Shown: one piece after another, positions 19,499 to 27,077 of the stretch
How positions within the stretch are numbered: position 1 is the first letter of the stretch
Layout of the letters: the number at the start of each line of letters is the position of its first letter
Assembly: GCA_947453625.1 (NCBI GenBank)
Contig: CANGHK010000055.1
Coordinates: 1 to 33,156 of the forward strand
Source of the DNA: Burkholderiales bacterium
GTDB taxonomy: Bacteria > Pseudomonadota > Gammaproteobacteria > Burkholderiales > Burkholderiaceae_C
Direction: 5' to 3'
DNA: 33,156 bases
Translations under genes and position numbers: made by a program
Notes under the pieces: generated by a model
The model's input: the letters and a program-made list of their open reading frames with translations, nothing else
Databases searched by the model: none
Told to the model about the DNA's origin: nothing

Positions 19499-20572
19499 AT
19501 GGCAAGAAAGCTTCCCGACAACGCCGCAACCCTGATGCCGGCAGCCGAGGTTCGCGCAACCATCGACGATGTCGCGCTCAGGGCCGGCGTCTCGAAGGCT
19601 ACGGTCTCGCGCTTCCTGAACAACCGCGAGAAATTGCTGAGTCTCGGAATCGCCGCGCGGGTCGAGGCCGCGATCGAGGCGCTGGGCTACACGCCGAGTC
19701 CGATGGCGCAGGCGCTCAAACGGGGACGCTCACGGCTGATAGGCCTGGTGGTGGCCGACATCGCCAACCCCTTCTCGGTGGCCGTGCTGCGCGGCGCCGA
19801 GAAAGCCTGCCAGGAGGCGGGCTACCTGGTGATGCTGTTCAATCTTGGTGATGCGCGCGAGCGCGAGCGCGAAGGCATCGAGGCGCTGGCCTCCTACCAG
19901 GTCGAGGGGTTCATCCTCAACACGCTTGGGGGCGACTCCAATGCGGCCCGCGAGATGGTGCGCCACGGCAGGCCGGCGGTGCTGGTAGACCGCAGACACG
20001 GCACGATGCAAGCCGACTTCGTGTCGCTGAACAACGCCGACGCGGTGCAGCGCACGGTGGCTCACCTCGTGCGCAACGGCTACGGTGAACTGCTCTTCGT
20101 CACCGAGCCTACCGCGGGCGTGAGCACGAGGGTCGAGCGCGAGTCAGCCTTCCGAGCCTGCGTGGCACAGCACGGCACCGGCGTCGCCGGACGCAGCCTG
20201 GAACTCGGGAAATCCACCGACGACGCGCTCGACCTGGCTTTGCGCGAATTGAAGCAACGCGCCGGGACGGGCATCCCGGCGGTCATCGCCAGCAACTCGC
20301 CCATGACCTTGCGCGTGGCCGCCTCGGTGGCGCGCCTCGGCTGGCAGTTCGGCGCCGACATCGGCTTCGTCGGCTTCGACGAGACCGACTGGGCGCCCTT
20401 GATCGGGCCGGGCCTGAGCACGATCGCTCAGCCCACCGACGACCTCGGTCGCGTCGCCGTGAACTGCCTGCTCGAACGCCTTCGGGGCAGCAACCTGCCG
20501 CCGCGCGAGATCCTGCTGGCGGGCCGATTGGTCGTGCGGGCGTCCTCGCAGCGGGGCCAGGCAAGCGACTGA
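19499..20572 (+). CDS. LacI-family transcriptional regulator
   Basis: A 357-residue repressor with an N-terminal LacI helix-turn-helix at about residues 20-42 (TIDDVALRAGVSKATVSRFLNN), the hinge region around 65-80, and a periplasmic-binding-protein-like ligand domain (LIGLVVADIANPFSVAVLRGAE, later GIPAVIASNS and IGFVGFDETDW). The frame is open upstream to 19289, but the HTH position and the operator just before it favour ATG 19499. It probably represses the adjacent importer and kinase and itself, through GAAACCGGTTTC-type sites. The inducer is likely the sugar or sugar acid handled by that operon; this is inference. Confidence 0.93.
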   Translation: MARKLPDNAATLMPAAEVRATIDDVALRAGVSKATVSRFLNNREKLLSLGIAARVEAAIEALGYTPSPMAQALKRGRSRLIGLVVADIANPFSVAVLRGAEKACQEAGYLVMLFNLGDAREREREGIEALASYQVEGFILNTLGGDSNAAREMVRHGRPAVLVDRRHGTMQADFVSLNNADAVQRTVAHLVRNGYGELLFVTEPTAGVSTRVERESAFRACVAQHGTGVAGRSLELGKSTDDALDLALRELKQRAGTGIPAVIASNSPMTLRVAASVARLGWQFGADIGFVGFDETDWAPLIGPGLSTIAQPTDDLGRVAVNCLLERLRGSNLPPREILLAGRLVVRASSQRGQASD

Positions 20573-20638
20573 TCTCCCGCGGTTCGGTTTGGACAAAGCT
20601 TGCGGGTGCACACCTGGGGAAAACACCAAGCCGAAACT

Positions 20639-20650
20639 GAAACCGGTTTC
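20639..20650. promoter_or_regulatory. LacI-type operator upstream of ABC importer, site 1
   Basis: GAAACCGGTTTC is a perfect 12-bp palindrome 40 bases before the first permease start. Its centre is 20 bases from that of a second site at 20660-20669, about two helical turns, so both face the same side of the DNA. Confidence 0.72.
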
Positions 20651-20659
20651 TTAAGATGA

Positions 20660-20669
20660 AAACCGGTTT
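20660..20669. promoter_or_regulatory. LacI-type operator upstream of ABC importer, site 2
   Basis: AAACCGGTTT repeats the core of the site at 20639-20650 and lies 20 bases before the GTG start of the first permease gene. The pair would allow cooperative binding by the upstream LacI-family protein. No clear -10/-35 pair could be singled out between the regulator and the permease. Confidence 0.62.
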
Positions 20670-20689
20670 GAGCAAAAAGCGACCCTTAC

Positions 20690-21361
20690 GTGAACTACGC
20701 CTTCCAATTTGCCGATGTGCTTGGCGCCTGGCCACTGCTGCTCAGGGGCACCTGGACCACGGTCCAGCTCTCGCTGCTGGCCACCCTGCTGGGCCTGAGC
20801 GTGGCGATCGCCTGCGCCTGGGGCAAGACGTCGGGCCCGAAGCCGCTGCGCTGGGTGATCCAGGTCTACATCGAGCTGATCCGCAACACGCCGTTCCTGG
20901 TGCAACTGTTCTTCCTCTTCTTTGCGCTGCCGGCCGTCGGCTTGCGTTGGTCACCCTACACCGCGGCGCTGACCGCGATGGTGATCAACCTGGGCGCCTA
21001 CGCCACCGAGATCATCCGCGCCGGCATCGAGTCGATTCCCAAGGGGCAGATCGAAGCCGGACTGGCACTGAGCCTGAAGTCGCACCAGATCTTCCGCTTG
21101 ATCATCCTGAAGCCAGCGCTGCGCGCCATCTTCCCGGCGTTGACCAGCCAGTTCATCCTGCTGATGCTGAGTTCGGCGGTGGTCTCGGTCATCTCGGCCG
21201 ATGACCTGACCTCGGTCGCCGCCAACCTGCAGTCGCAGACCTTCCGCAGCTTCGAGATCTACATCGTCGTCACGCTGATCTATCTGTCGCTCGCGCTGTC
21301 GTTCTCGGCGCTGTTCCGCCTGATCCAGGCGCGCGCCCTGTCCTACCCAGATCGCCGCTGA
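20690..21361 (+). CDS. Family-3 (polar amino acid type) ABC importer permease 1
   Basis: A 223-residue inner-membrane permease of the His/Glu/Gln/Arg/opine class. The N-terminus has the class phrase LLLRGTWTTVQLSLLATLLGLSVAIA, followed by YIELIRNTPFLVQLFFLFFALP, and the EAA loop appears as IESIPKGQIEAGLALSLKSHQIFRLIILKPALR. It starts with GTG at 20690; no earlier ATG in frame fits. It is the first structural gene behind the paired LacI-type operators and forms the channel with the next permease. Confidence 0.92.
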   Translation: MNYAFQFADVLGAWPLLLRGTWTTVQLSLLATLLGLSVAIACAWGKTSGPKPLRWVIQVYIELIRNTPFLVQLFFLFFALPAVGLRWSPYTAALTAMVINLGAYATEIIRAGIESIPKGQIEAGLALSLKSHQIFRLIILKPALRAIFPALTSQFILLMLSSAVVSVISADDLTSVAANLQSQTFRSFEIYIVVTLIYLSLALSFSALFRLIQARALSYPDRR

Positions 21362-21371
21362 GCGCGCCGAC

Positions 21372-22019
21372 ATGCGTAGCTTTTCCATCCAGGACTTCTG
21401 GTTCATCCTGCAAGCCGCGCAGTGGACGGTGCTGCTGTCGCTGATCGCCTTCGCCGGCGGCGCGATCGGCGGCCTGAGCGTGGCGCTTGCCCGGACCTCG
21501 GACCGCCCGGTCCTTCAGCACTCAGCCACGGCCTTCATCCAACTGTTCCAAGGCACGCCGCTGCTGATGCAACTGTTCCTGGTGTTCTTCGGCGCGCCGG
21601 TGTTGGGCCTGGACGTCAGCCCCTGGACCGCAGCCAGCATGGCGCTGGTGCTCAACACCAGCGCCTTTCTCGGTGAGATCTGGCGCGGCAGCATCCAGGC
21701 CATCCCGCGCGGCCAATGGGAAGCCGGTGACGCACTCGGCCTAAGCTACGCGGTGCGCATGCGCAAAGTGGTGCTGCCACAGGCCTGGAAGATCGCGCTG
21801 CCGCCCACGGTGGGCTACATGGTGCAGGTGGTCAAGGGCACCTCGCTGGCCGCCATCATCGGCTTCGCCGAGATCACCCGTGCCGGCCAGATCATCAACA
21901 ACGCCACCTTCCAGCCGCTGATCGTTTTCAGCGTCGTCGGGGCCCTCTACTTTGCGCTGTGCTGGCCGCTGTCCTGGTGGGCCGGACGCATCGAACGCCG
22001 CCAGTCGCTGGCGCGTTGA
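21372..22019 (+). CDS. Family-3 (polar amino acid type) ABC importer permease 2
   Basis: A 215-residue inner-membrane permease of the same class as its neighbour, beginning 10 bases after it. Class motifs are FIQLFQGTPLLMQLFLVFFGAP and the EAA loop IQAIPRGQWEAGDALGLSYAVRMRKVVLPQA. It should form a heterodimeric channel with permease 1. The motifs do not tell the substrate, which is better judged from the binding protein. Confidence 0.92.
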   Translation: MRSFSIQDFWFILQAAQWTVLLSLIAFAGGAIGGLSVALARTSDRPVLQHSATAFIQLFQGTPLLMQLFLVFFGAPVLGLDVSPWTAASMALVLNTSAFLGEIWRGSIQAIPRGQWEAGDALGLSYAVRMRKVVLPQAWKIALPPTVGYMVQVVKGTSLAAIIGFAEITRAGQIINNATFQPLIVFSVVGALYFALCWPLSWWAGRIERRQSLAR

Positions 22020-22059
22020 GCAACACACACCTTCCCTAGACCCCCAAGGAGACCCCGCC

Positions 22060-22866
22060 ATGACCCACTTCACCCGCCGCCACCTGGCGGCCACCACGGC
22101 CGCACTGGCCTGCAGCACGCTGCTGGCCGCCTGGGCCCCCGCTGCCTCGGCGCAGTCGGTCGAGGAGATCAAGAAGAAGGGCACTCTCACCGTCGGCCTG
22201 CTGGTGGACTTTCCGCCCTACGGCACGATAGACATTGCCAACCAGCCCGATGGCTACGACGCCGATGTCGCCAGGCTCTTGGCCAGGGACCTGGGCGTCA
22301 AGCTGGTGCTGGTGCCGGTGACCGGGCCGAACCGCATCCCCTTCCTGCTGACCAACAAGGTCGACGTGTTGGTGGCCTCGCTGGCGGTGACGCCCGAGCG
22401 CGCCAAACAGGTGCAGTTTTCGCGTCCCTACTCGGCGGCCACGATCGTGCTGTTCGGTGCGAAGAAGATCAGCGTGAAGGGGCCGGCCGACCTGAAGGGT
22501 CTGCGTGTCGGCGTCGCCCGTGCCAGCACGCAGGACACTGCGCTGACCGCGATGGCGCCCGAAGGCGCCGAAATCCGACGCTTCGACGACGATGCGTCGG
22601 CGATGCAGGCCCTGCTGTCGGGCCAGGTCGATGCCATCGGCTGCTCGACCACGGTGGCGGCGGTGATCGCCAAGCGTGCCGGCGATGCCTTCGAGAACAA
22701 GCTGGTGCTCAAGCAGCAGTTCATGGCCGTGGCCATGCGCCAGGGACAGATCGACCTGCATAAGTCGGTCGATGCCTTCGTGGCCAGGAGCGTGGCAAGC
22801 GGTGAACTGACCAAGCTCTACCAGAAGTGGCTGCAGACCGACCTGCCGACCCTGCCGGCAAATTGA
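22060..22866 (+). CDS. Family-3 periplasmic binding protein lacking the ammonium-binding Asp
   Basis: A 268-residue binding protein with a Sec signal peptide cleaved after about residue 31 (ASA, then QSVEE). The mature part begins VEEIKKKGTLTVGLLVDFPPYG. Arg114 in TPERAKQ, the residue that holds the ligand carboxylate in family-3 proteins, is present. In GlnH and HisJ/LAO the sequence DA-x-x-x-D ends in the Asp that binds the alpha-ammonium group; here it reads DAIGCS (191-196), with Ser196 at that place. The ligand is therefore likely a carboxylic acid without an alpha-amino group. The upstream frame is open, but an AAGGAG site and the signal peptide fix the start at 22060. Confidence 0.93.
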   Translation: MTHFTRRHLAATTAALACSTLLAAWAPAASAQSVEEIKKKGTLTVGLLVDFPPYGTIDIANQPDGYDADVARLLARDLGVKLVLVPVTGPNRIPFLLTNKVDVLVASLAVTPERAKQVQFSRPYSAATIVLFGAKKISVKGPADLKGLRVGVARASTQDTALTAMAPEGAEIRRFDDDASAMQALLSGQVDAIGCSTTVAAVIAKRAGDAFENKLVLKQQFMAVAMRQGQIDLHKSVDAFVARSVASGELTKLYQKWLQTDLPTLPAN

Positions 22867-22894
22867 GCCCTGGACCGACCCGCAGAGCACCCGC

Positions 22895-23662
22895 ATGAGC
22901 ACCGCGCCCATCATCCAGATCACCCATGTCAACAAGTGGTACGGCCAGTTCCAGGTGCTGACCGACATCGACCTCGAGGTCCGCCCCGGCGAGCGCATCG
23001 TGATCTGCGGGCCTTCAGGCTCTGGCAAGTCGACGCTGATCCGCTGCATCAACCACCTCGAGAAGGCGCAGCAGGGCAAGATCGTGGTCGACGGCATCGA
23101 ACTGACGGGCCACCACCGCAGGAACGTCGAAGCGGTGCGCCGGGAGGTCGGCATGGTGTTCCAGCAGTTCAACCTGTTCCCGCACATGACGGTGCTGCAG
23201 AACTGCATGTTGGCGCCCATGCACACCCGTGGTGTCGGTGCCGAGGAGGCCGAAGCCACCGCGATGAAGTACCTGAAGCGGGTGCGCATTCCCGAGCAGG
23301 CCGCCAAGTACCCCAGCCAGCTTTCGGGCGGCCAGCAGCAGCGTGTGGCGATAGCGCGCGCGCTGTGCATGAACCCGAAAATCATGCTGTTCGACGAGCC
23401 GACGTCGGCGCTCGACCCCGAGATGGTCAAGGAGGTGCTCGACACGATGGTCAGCCTGGCCGAGGACGGCATGACCATGCTGTGCGTGACCCACGAGATG
23501 GGCTTTGCGCAACGCGTCGCCGACCGGGTGGTCTTCATGGCCGACGGCCGCATCCTCGAACAGGCGCCACCGAGGGTGTTCTTCGGCGCCCCAGAGCACC
23601 CCAAGCTGCGCATGTTCCTCGGCCAGATCCTGACCCCGCACGGCCAGGAGGCCCAGGCGTGA
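22895..23662 (+). CDS. Family-3 ABC importer ATPase (GlnQ-like)
   Basis: A 255-residue ATP-binding subunit with every motif intact: Walker A GPSGSGKST at residues 39-47, Q-loop in MVFQQFNLFPHMTVLQN, signature LSGGQ at 143-147, Walker B IMLFDEPTSALD, and H-loop VTHEMGFA. It is a homodimeric partner of the two permeases. It starts 28 bases after the binding-protein stop, and its end overlaps the GTG start of the kinase gene by 4 bases. Confidence 0.95.
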   Translation: MSTAPIIQITHVNKWYGQFQVLTDIDLEVRPGERIVICGPSGSGKSTLIRCINHLEKAQQGKIVVDGIELTGHHRRNVEAVRREVGMVFQQFNLFPHMTVLQNCMLAPMHTRGVGAEEAEATAMKYLKRVRIPEQAAKYPSQLSGGQQQRVAIARALCMNPKIMLFDEPTSALDPEMVKEVLDTMVSLAEDGMTMLCVTHEMGFAQRVADRVVFMADGRILEQAPPRVFFGAPEHPKLRMFLGQILTPHGQEAQA

Positions 23663-24672
23663 CGCTTCAACCCAGGGCACTGGCCGCTGGCGGTTCGGCG
23701 ATGGACGTCGTGACTTTGGGGGAGGCGATGCTGCTGCTGGCGGCCGAGCAGCCCGGCCCCATCGAGCAGGCGTCGACCTTCACCAAGTGCACGGCAGGTG
23801 CCGAAACCAATGTCGCGATAGGCCTGTCGCGGCTCGGGCTGCGGGTCGCCTGGGTCAGCCGCCTGGGCACCGACTCTGTCGGCCGCTACCTGTTGGACGC
23901 CATGCGGGGCGAAGGCATCGACTGCTCGCATGTGGTGTGCGACGCCGCACAGCGCAGCGGCCTGATGTTCAAGGGGCGTGTCACGGACGGCAGTGACCCG
24001 CCGGTGGAGTACCACCGCCAGGGCTCGGCGGCGAGCCGCTTCCTGCCCCAGGACATCGACGCGTCCTGGCTGACCGCAGCGCGCCACCTGCACGCCACGG
24101 GGGTATTTCCGGCGCTGTCGGACAACTGCTTCGAGGCCACGCTTCACAGCATGGCGCTGATGCGGGCCGCCGGCCGCACGATCTCGTTCGACCCCAATCT
24201 GCGACCCACGCTGTGGCCAAGCCTCGAGCGCATGCGCGAGGCGGTCAACCGGCTCGCCGCGCTGGCCGACTGGGTGCTGCCCGGGCTGGAGGAAGGACAA
24301 CTGCTGACAGGTCACTCCACGCCCGAGGGCGTGGCGCGCTTCTACCGCGAGCGCGGCGCCAGGCTGGTGGTCGTCAAGCTCGGCCCCGAGGGCGCGTACT
24401 TCGAGTCCGAAGACGGCGCCGGCCGGGTTGCGGGGCGGCCGGTGGCGAAGGTCGTCGACACCGTGGGCGCCGGCGACGGCTTTGCCGTCGGCGTCATCAG
24501 CGCGCTGCTGGAAGGGCTGACGCCGGTCGACGCGGTTCGCCGCGGCGCCTGGATCGGCGCCCTGGCGGTGCAGGTGCTCGGCGACACCGAAGGCCTGCCG
24601 CTGCGGGCCGACCTCGAGGCGCTCGGACCGGTGGCGCAGTTGCTGTCGCAAAGTGCCACGAGCACCGCCTGA
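23659..24672 (+). CDS. PfkB-family sugar kinase, 2-dehydro-3-deoxygluconokinase-like
   Basis: A ribokinase-fold kinase of 337 residues from the GTG. The N-terminal DVVTLGEAMLLLA and the PfkB signature DTVGAGDGFAVGV, with catalytic Asp273 in GAGD, are clear. KDG-kinase-like stretches include TAGAETNVAIGLSRLGL, GTDSVGRYLLDAM and SFDPNLRPTLW. It would phosphorylate a keto-deoxy sugar acid or a ketose. GTG 23659 overlaps the ATPase stop and has an AGGAGG site at ideal distance; ATG 23701 gives the more usual family N-terminus without a ribosome site, and I cannot decide between them with certainty. Co-transcription with the family-3 importer links the kinase to the imported compound. Confidence 0.88.
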   Translation: MTLQPRALAAGGSAMDVVTLGEAMLLLAAEQPGPIEQASTFTKCTAGAETNVAIGLSRLGLRVAWVSRLGTDSVGRYLLDAMRGEGIDCSHVVCDAAQRSGLMFKGRVTDGSDPPVEYHRQGSAASRFLPQDIDASWLTAARHLHATGVFPALSDNCFEATLHSMALMRAAGRTISFDPNLRPTLWPSLERMREAVNRLAALADWVLPGLEEGQLLTGHSTPEGVARFYRERGARLVVVKLGPEGAYFESEDGAGRVAGRPVAKVVDTVGAGDGFAVGVISALLEGLTPVDAVRRGAWIGALAVQVLGDTEGLPLRADLEALGPVAQLLSQSATSTA

Positions 24673-24738
24673 ACCGACCCGTGACACCGGCCACCCCTCA
24701 ACCGCCCTGTCCCCCTGCCTCACCCCAGAAAGAACAAG

Positions 24739-25072
24739 ATGATCAACCGACGCCTGATTGCCTGCACGCCGCTGGCCGTTGCGGCCAGCATCCTGTCGGG
24801 CGCCGGCCCGGCCTGCGCCACCGACTTTCCCAACCACAGCATAGAGGTGATCGTGCCCTTGGGCGCCGGTGGCGGCACCGATGCAAGGACGTGATCGACT
24901 TGCTGAAGGAGGGCGACCCGCAAGACCATGAACGAGCCGCAGATGCGCGAGGCCATGGACAAGCTGGCGCTGGGCTATGCCCTACGGCGATGAAGTCGCT
25001 TTCAAGGCCACGATGGCGCGCGACAACGACTACTTCAAGGCGCTGACTCCGAAGTTGAACCTGAAGCCTTGA
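24739..25072 (+). pseudogene. Collapsed TctC/Bug-type binding-protein gene
   Basis: An ATG at 24739 opens a signal-peptide-like start that continues TDFPNHSIEVIVPLGAGGGTDA, the standard mature N-terminus of tripartite tricarboxylate transporter binding proteins, then stops at 24895. The remainder contains a C-terminal tail in other frames: PQMREAMDKLALGYA, and after a further frame change PYGDEVAFKATMARDNDYF and ALTPKLNLKP before TGA at 25072. About 200 central residues are gone, since the family is near 320 residues. At least two frame breaks remain. It lies 66 bases after the kinase and was probably part of that operon. The following 138 bases show nothing recognisable. Confidence 0.8.
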
Positions 25073-25210
25073 TTGCCCCGCCGTCACGGTACGCAAGCCG
25101 CCGGACTGGACCATCGGCCCGCATGCCGGAGGCGGTACCCGGGCCAGACCTTCAACGCCGGCAGATGCTTCAACCGCGCCGGGCGGCTTGGCGCTGCGCC
25201 GAGGCGACGC

Positions 25211-26182
25211 TCAGTCCTCGATCTTGAAGCCGGTGGCCTTGACCACCGGGCCCCAGCGGTCGAGGTCGCGGCGCAGCAGGCTGGCGAAATCCTCCGAACT
25301 CGAGGTGTTGACGCTGAAGGCCAGCTTGTCGAGCGCCTGCTTGACCTCGGCAGTCGCATAGGCTTCGACCGCGCTGGCCTGCAGCCGCTTGACGGTGGCG
25401 GCCGGCGTGGCCGCGGGGGCGAACAGGCCGAACCACTCCTGCGACTGCAGGTCGCCGAAGCCGGCTTCGGCGAAGGTCGGCACCTCGGGCAGCTGCGGCA
25501 GGCGCTGGGCGCTGGACACCGCCAGCACCCGCACCTTGCCGGCCAGCGCCGAGGGCACGACCTCGCTGACGACGTTGACGCTGGAAGCGATCTGGCCGCC
25601 CATCACGTCCAGCAGTGCCGGCGCCCCGCCCTTGTAAGGCGCGTGCACATAGCTGAAGCCGGCCTCCTTGGCGAACATCACGCCGACATAGTGCGGCGTC
25701 GTGCCGTTGCCCGGCGAGCCGTAGGACGCCTTGTCCGGATTGGCCTTGGCCCAGGCTGCAAAGTCCTTCATGGTCTTGACCGAGGCCGGCACCATCGGGC
25801 CGACGTTCAGGCTGTAGGGCACGCTGGCCAGCGGCGTGACGGGCTTGAAGTCCTTGACAGGGTCATAGCTCAGCTTGCTGTAGACGAAGGGGTAGATCGT
25901 CATGATCGAGCCCGGCGTGACGAGCAGCGTCGTGCCATCGGCCTCCGCGGTCTTGACCGCGTCGACCGCGATCCGGCCACCCGCGCCCGCCTTGCTGTCG
26001 ACGATGCCGTTGCCGCCGGCCTCGAAGCGCATGCGCGTGGCGAGCAGCCGCGCCACCACGTCGGCCGCACCGCCGGGCGCGAAGCCGATGACGAAGCGGG
26101 TGGTGCGGGCCTGCTGGGCCTGCAGCAGCGGGACGGCAAGCGCCGAGCCGGCGGCTGCGATGAAGTGGCGGCGGTGGATCAT
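25211..26182 (-). CDS. Bug-family tripartite tricarboxylate transporter binding protein
   Basis: A 323-residue periplasmic binding protein of the TctC/Bug class, abundant in Burkholderiales. The leader MIHRRHFIAAAGSALAVPLL has a twin-arginine pair and may be Tat- or Sec-exported. Class motifs are FVIGFAPGGAADVVARLLA, AVKTAEADGTTLLVTPGSIM, DFKPVTPLASVPYSLNV, YGSPGNGTTPHYVGVMFA, YKGGAPALLDVMGGQI and LPEVPTFAEAGFGDL. The bound solute is probably a carboxylate but cannot be named. It is the only apparently complete Bug-type binding protein here and has no TctA/TctB membrane partners nearby. It lies 57 bases after the SDR gene on the same strand. Confidence 0.93.
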   Translation of the reverse strand: MIHRRHFIAAAGSALAVPLLQAQQARTTRFVIGFAPGGAADVVARLLATRMRFEAGGNGIVDSKAGAGGRIAVDAVKTAEADGTTLLVTPGSIMTIYPFVYSKLSYDPVKDFKPVTPLASVPYSLNVGPMVPASVKTMKDFAAWAKANPDKASYGSPGNGTTPHYVGVMFAKEAGFSYVHAPYKGGAPALLDVMGGQIASSVNVVSEVVPSALAGKVRVLAVSSAQRLPQLPEVPTFAEAGFGDLQSQEWFGLFAPAATPAATVKRLQASAVEAYATAEVKQALDKLAFSVNTSSSEDFASLLRRDLDRWGPVVKATGFKIED

Positions 26183-26239
26183 GGGGTTTTCAGTCTCCTG
26201 GGGTCGTTTTCGTTGTCAAAGCGTGGTGGCGACCGCCGG

Positions 26240-27025
26240 TCAACCAGCGTTCAGCGCCAGGCCATTGTCGGGGGCGATGATCTGGCCGGTCATGCCGGGC
26301 TGGGTGGCCAGCGCCCAGGCCAGGTCGGCGATTTCCGGCGGCAGGCAGACCCGGCGCAGCGGCGCGCTGGCCTGCAGGCGGGCCAGCACTGCGGCGTAGT
26401 CATCGGGCGGCAGCGCCCGGCTGAGCAGGCCCTCGTCGACGAATCCCGGGGCGATCGCGTTGACGCGCACCAGCGGCGCCAGCGTGCGGGCCAGCGACAG
26501 CGTCAGCGTGTTGGCCGCGCCCTTGGACGCGGCATAGGCCATCGACGACCCGGTGCCGTGGATGCCGCCGACCGAGGTGATGTTGAGCACCGCGCCGCCG
26601 CGCTCGCGCAGGGCCGGCAGGCAGGCGCGCACGGTCTGGAAGATGCCGACGACGTTGACGTCATAGACCCGGTGGAACTCGGCGCCGTCCAGGCTGTCGA
26701 GGTCGGCTTGCGGAATCGGGCGGGTGGTGCCGGCCGAGTTGATCAGCACATCGATCCGGCCCCAGCGCGCCAGCACCTCGCCGGCCATGCGGCGGCAGTC
26801 GGCGTCCTGGCTGACATCGCCCTCCAGCAGCAGCGCTTGCCCGCCAGCTGCCGAGACCCCTGCGGCCAGCGCCAGCGCGGCCAGCAGCGTGGACGGACCG
26901 AAGTTGTTGATCGCCACAGCCCAGCCGGCAGCGGCAAAGCGCCGCACGCAGGCCGCGCCTATGCCGGTGGCACCGCCGGTGACAAAGCAGACGGGGCTGG
27001 GGGACAGGGTGTCAGGGTTGTTCAT
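26240..27025 (-). CDS. Classical SDR-family oxidoreductase
   Basis: A 261-residue NAD(P)-dependent oxidoreductase. The cofactor loop TGGATGIG is at residues 16-23, NSAG at 96-99, and the catalytic set is Asn124, Ser151, Tyr164 and Lys168 (YAASK). The family phrase RVNAIAPGFVDEG is present. Its substrate is unknown; relatives include 3-oxoacyl-ACP reductase-like and sugar-alcohol or hydroxy-acid dehydrogenases. The open frame runs upstream to 27217, but the fold begins just after ATG 27025. It precedes the Bug-type binding protein and may act on the solute that protein captures. Unlike the SDR at 18483, its active site is of normal type. Confidence 0.92.
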   Translation of the reverse strand: MNNPDTLSPSPVCFVTGGATGIGAACVRRFAAAGWAVAINNFGPSTLLAALALAAGVSAAGGQALLLEGDVSQDADCRRMAGEVLARWGRIDVLINSAGTTRPIPQADLDSLDGAEFHRVYDVNVVGIFQTVRACLPALRERGGAVLNITSVGGIHGTGSSMAYAASKGAANTLTLSLARTLAPLVRVNAIAPGFVDEGLLSRALPPDDYAAVLARLQASAPLRRVCLPPEIADLAWALATQPGMTGQIIAPDNGLALNAG

Positions 27026-27077
27026 CCCCGCATGTTGCCTGGGCGCCGAACCCAGCCCCAAACCTCGCCCAACACGC

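Noticed and set aside
19276-19623. 115-codon minus-strand frame over the lacI start
   Set aside because: It does not correspond to the frame with antitoxin similarity, is Arg/Trp/Cys-rich and runs across the lacI helix-turn-helix. The adjacent frame holds the Phd remnant instead.
20656-21204. 182-codon plus-strand frame starting inside the operator region
   Set aside because: It overlaps permease 1 in a different frame and has no membrane segments or family motifs; the GTG-started permease is clearly the gene.
22036-24837. 933-codon open frame on the minus strand across the ABC importer and kinase
   Set aside because: It is opposite several strongly recognisable proteins, has low-complexity composition and no family motif. 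It is antisense shadow, not a giant gene.
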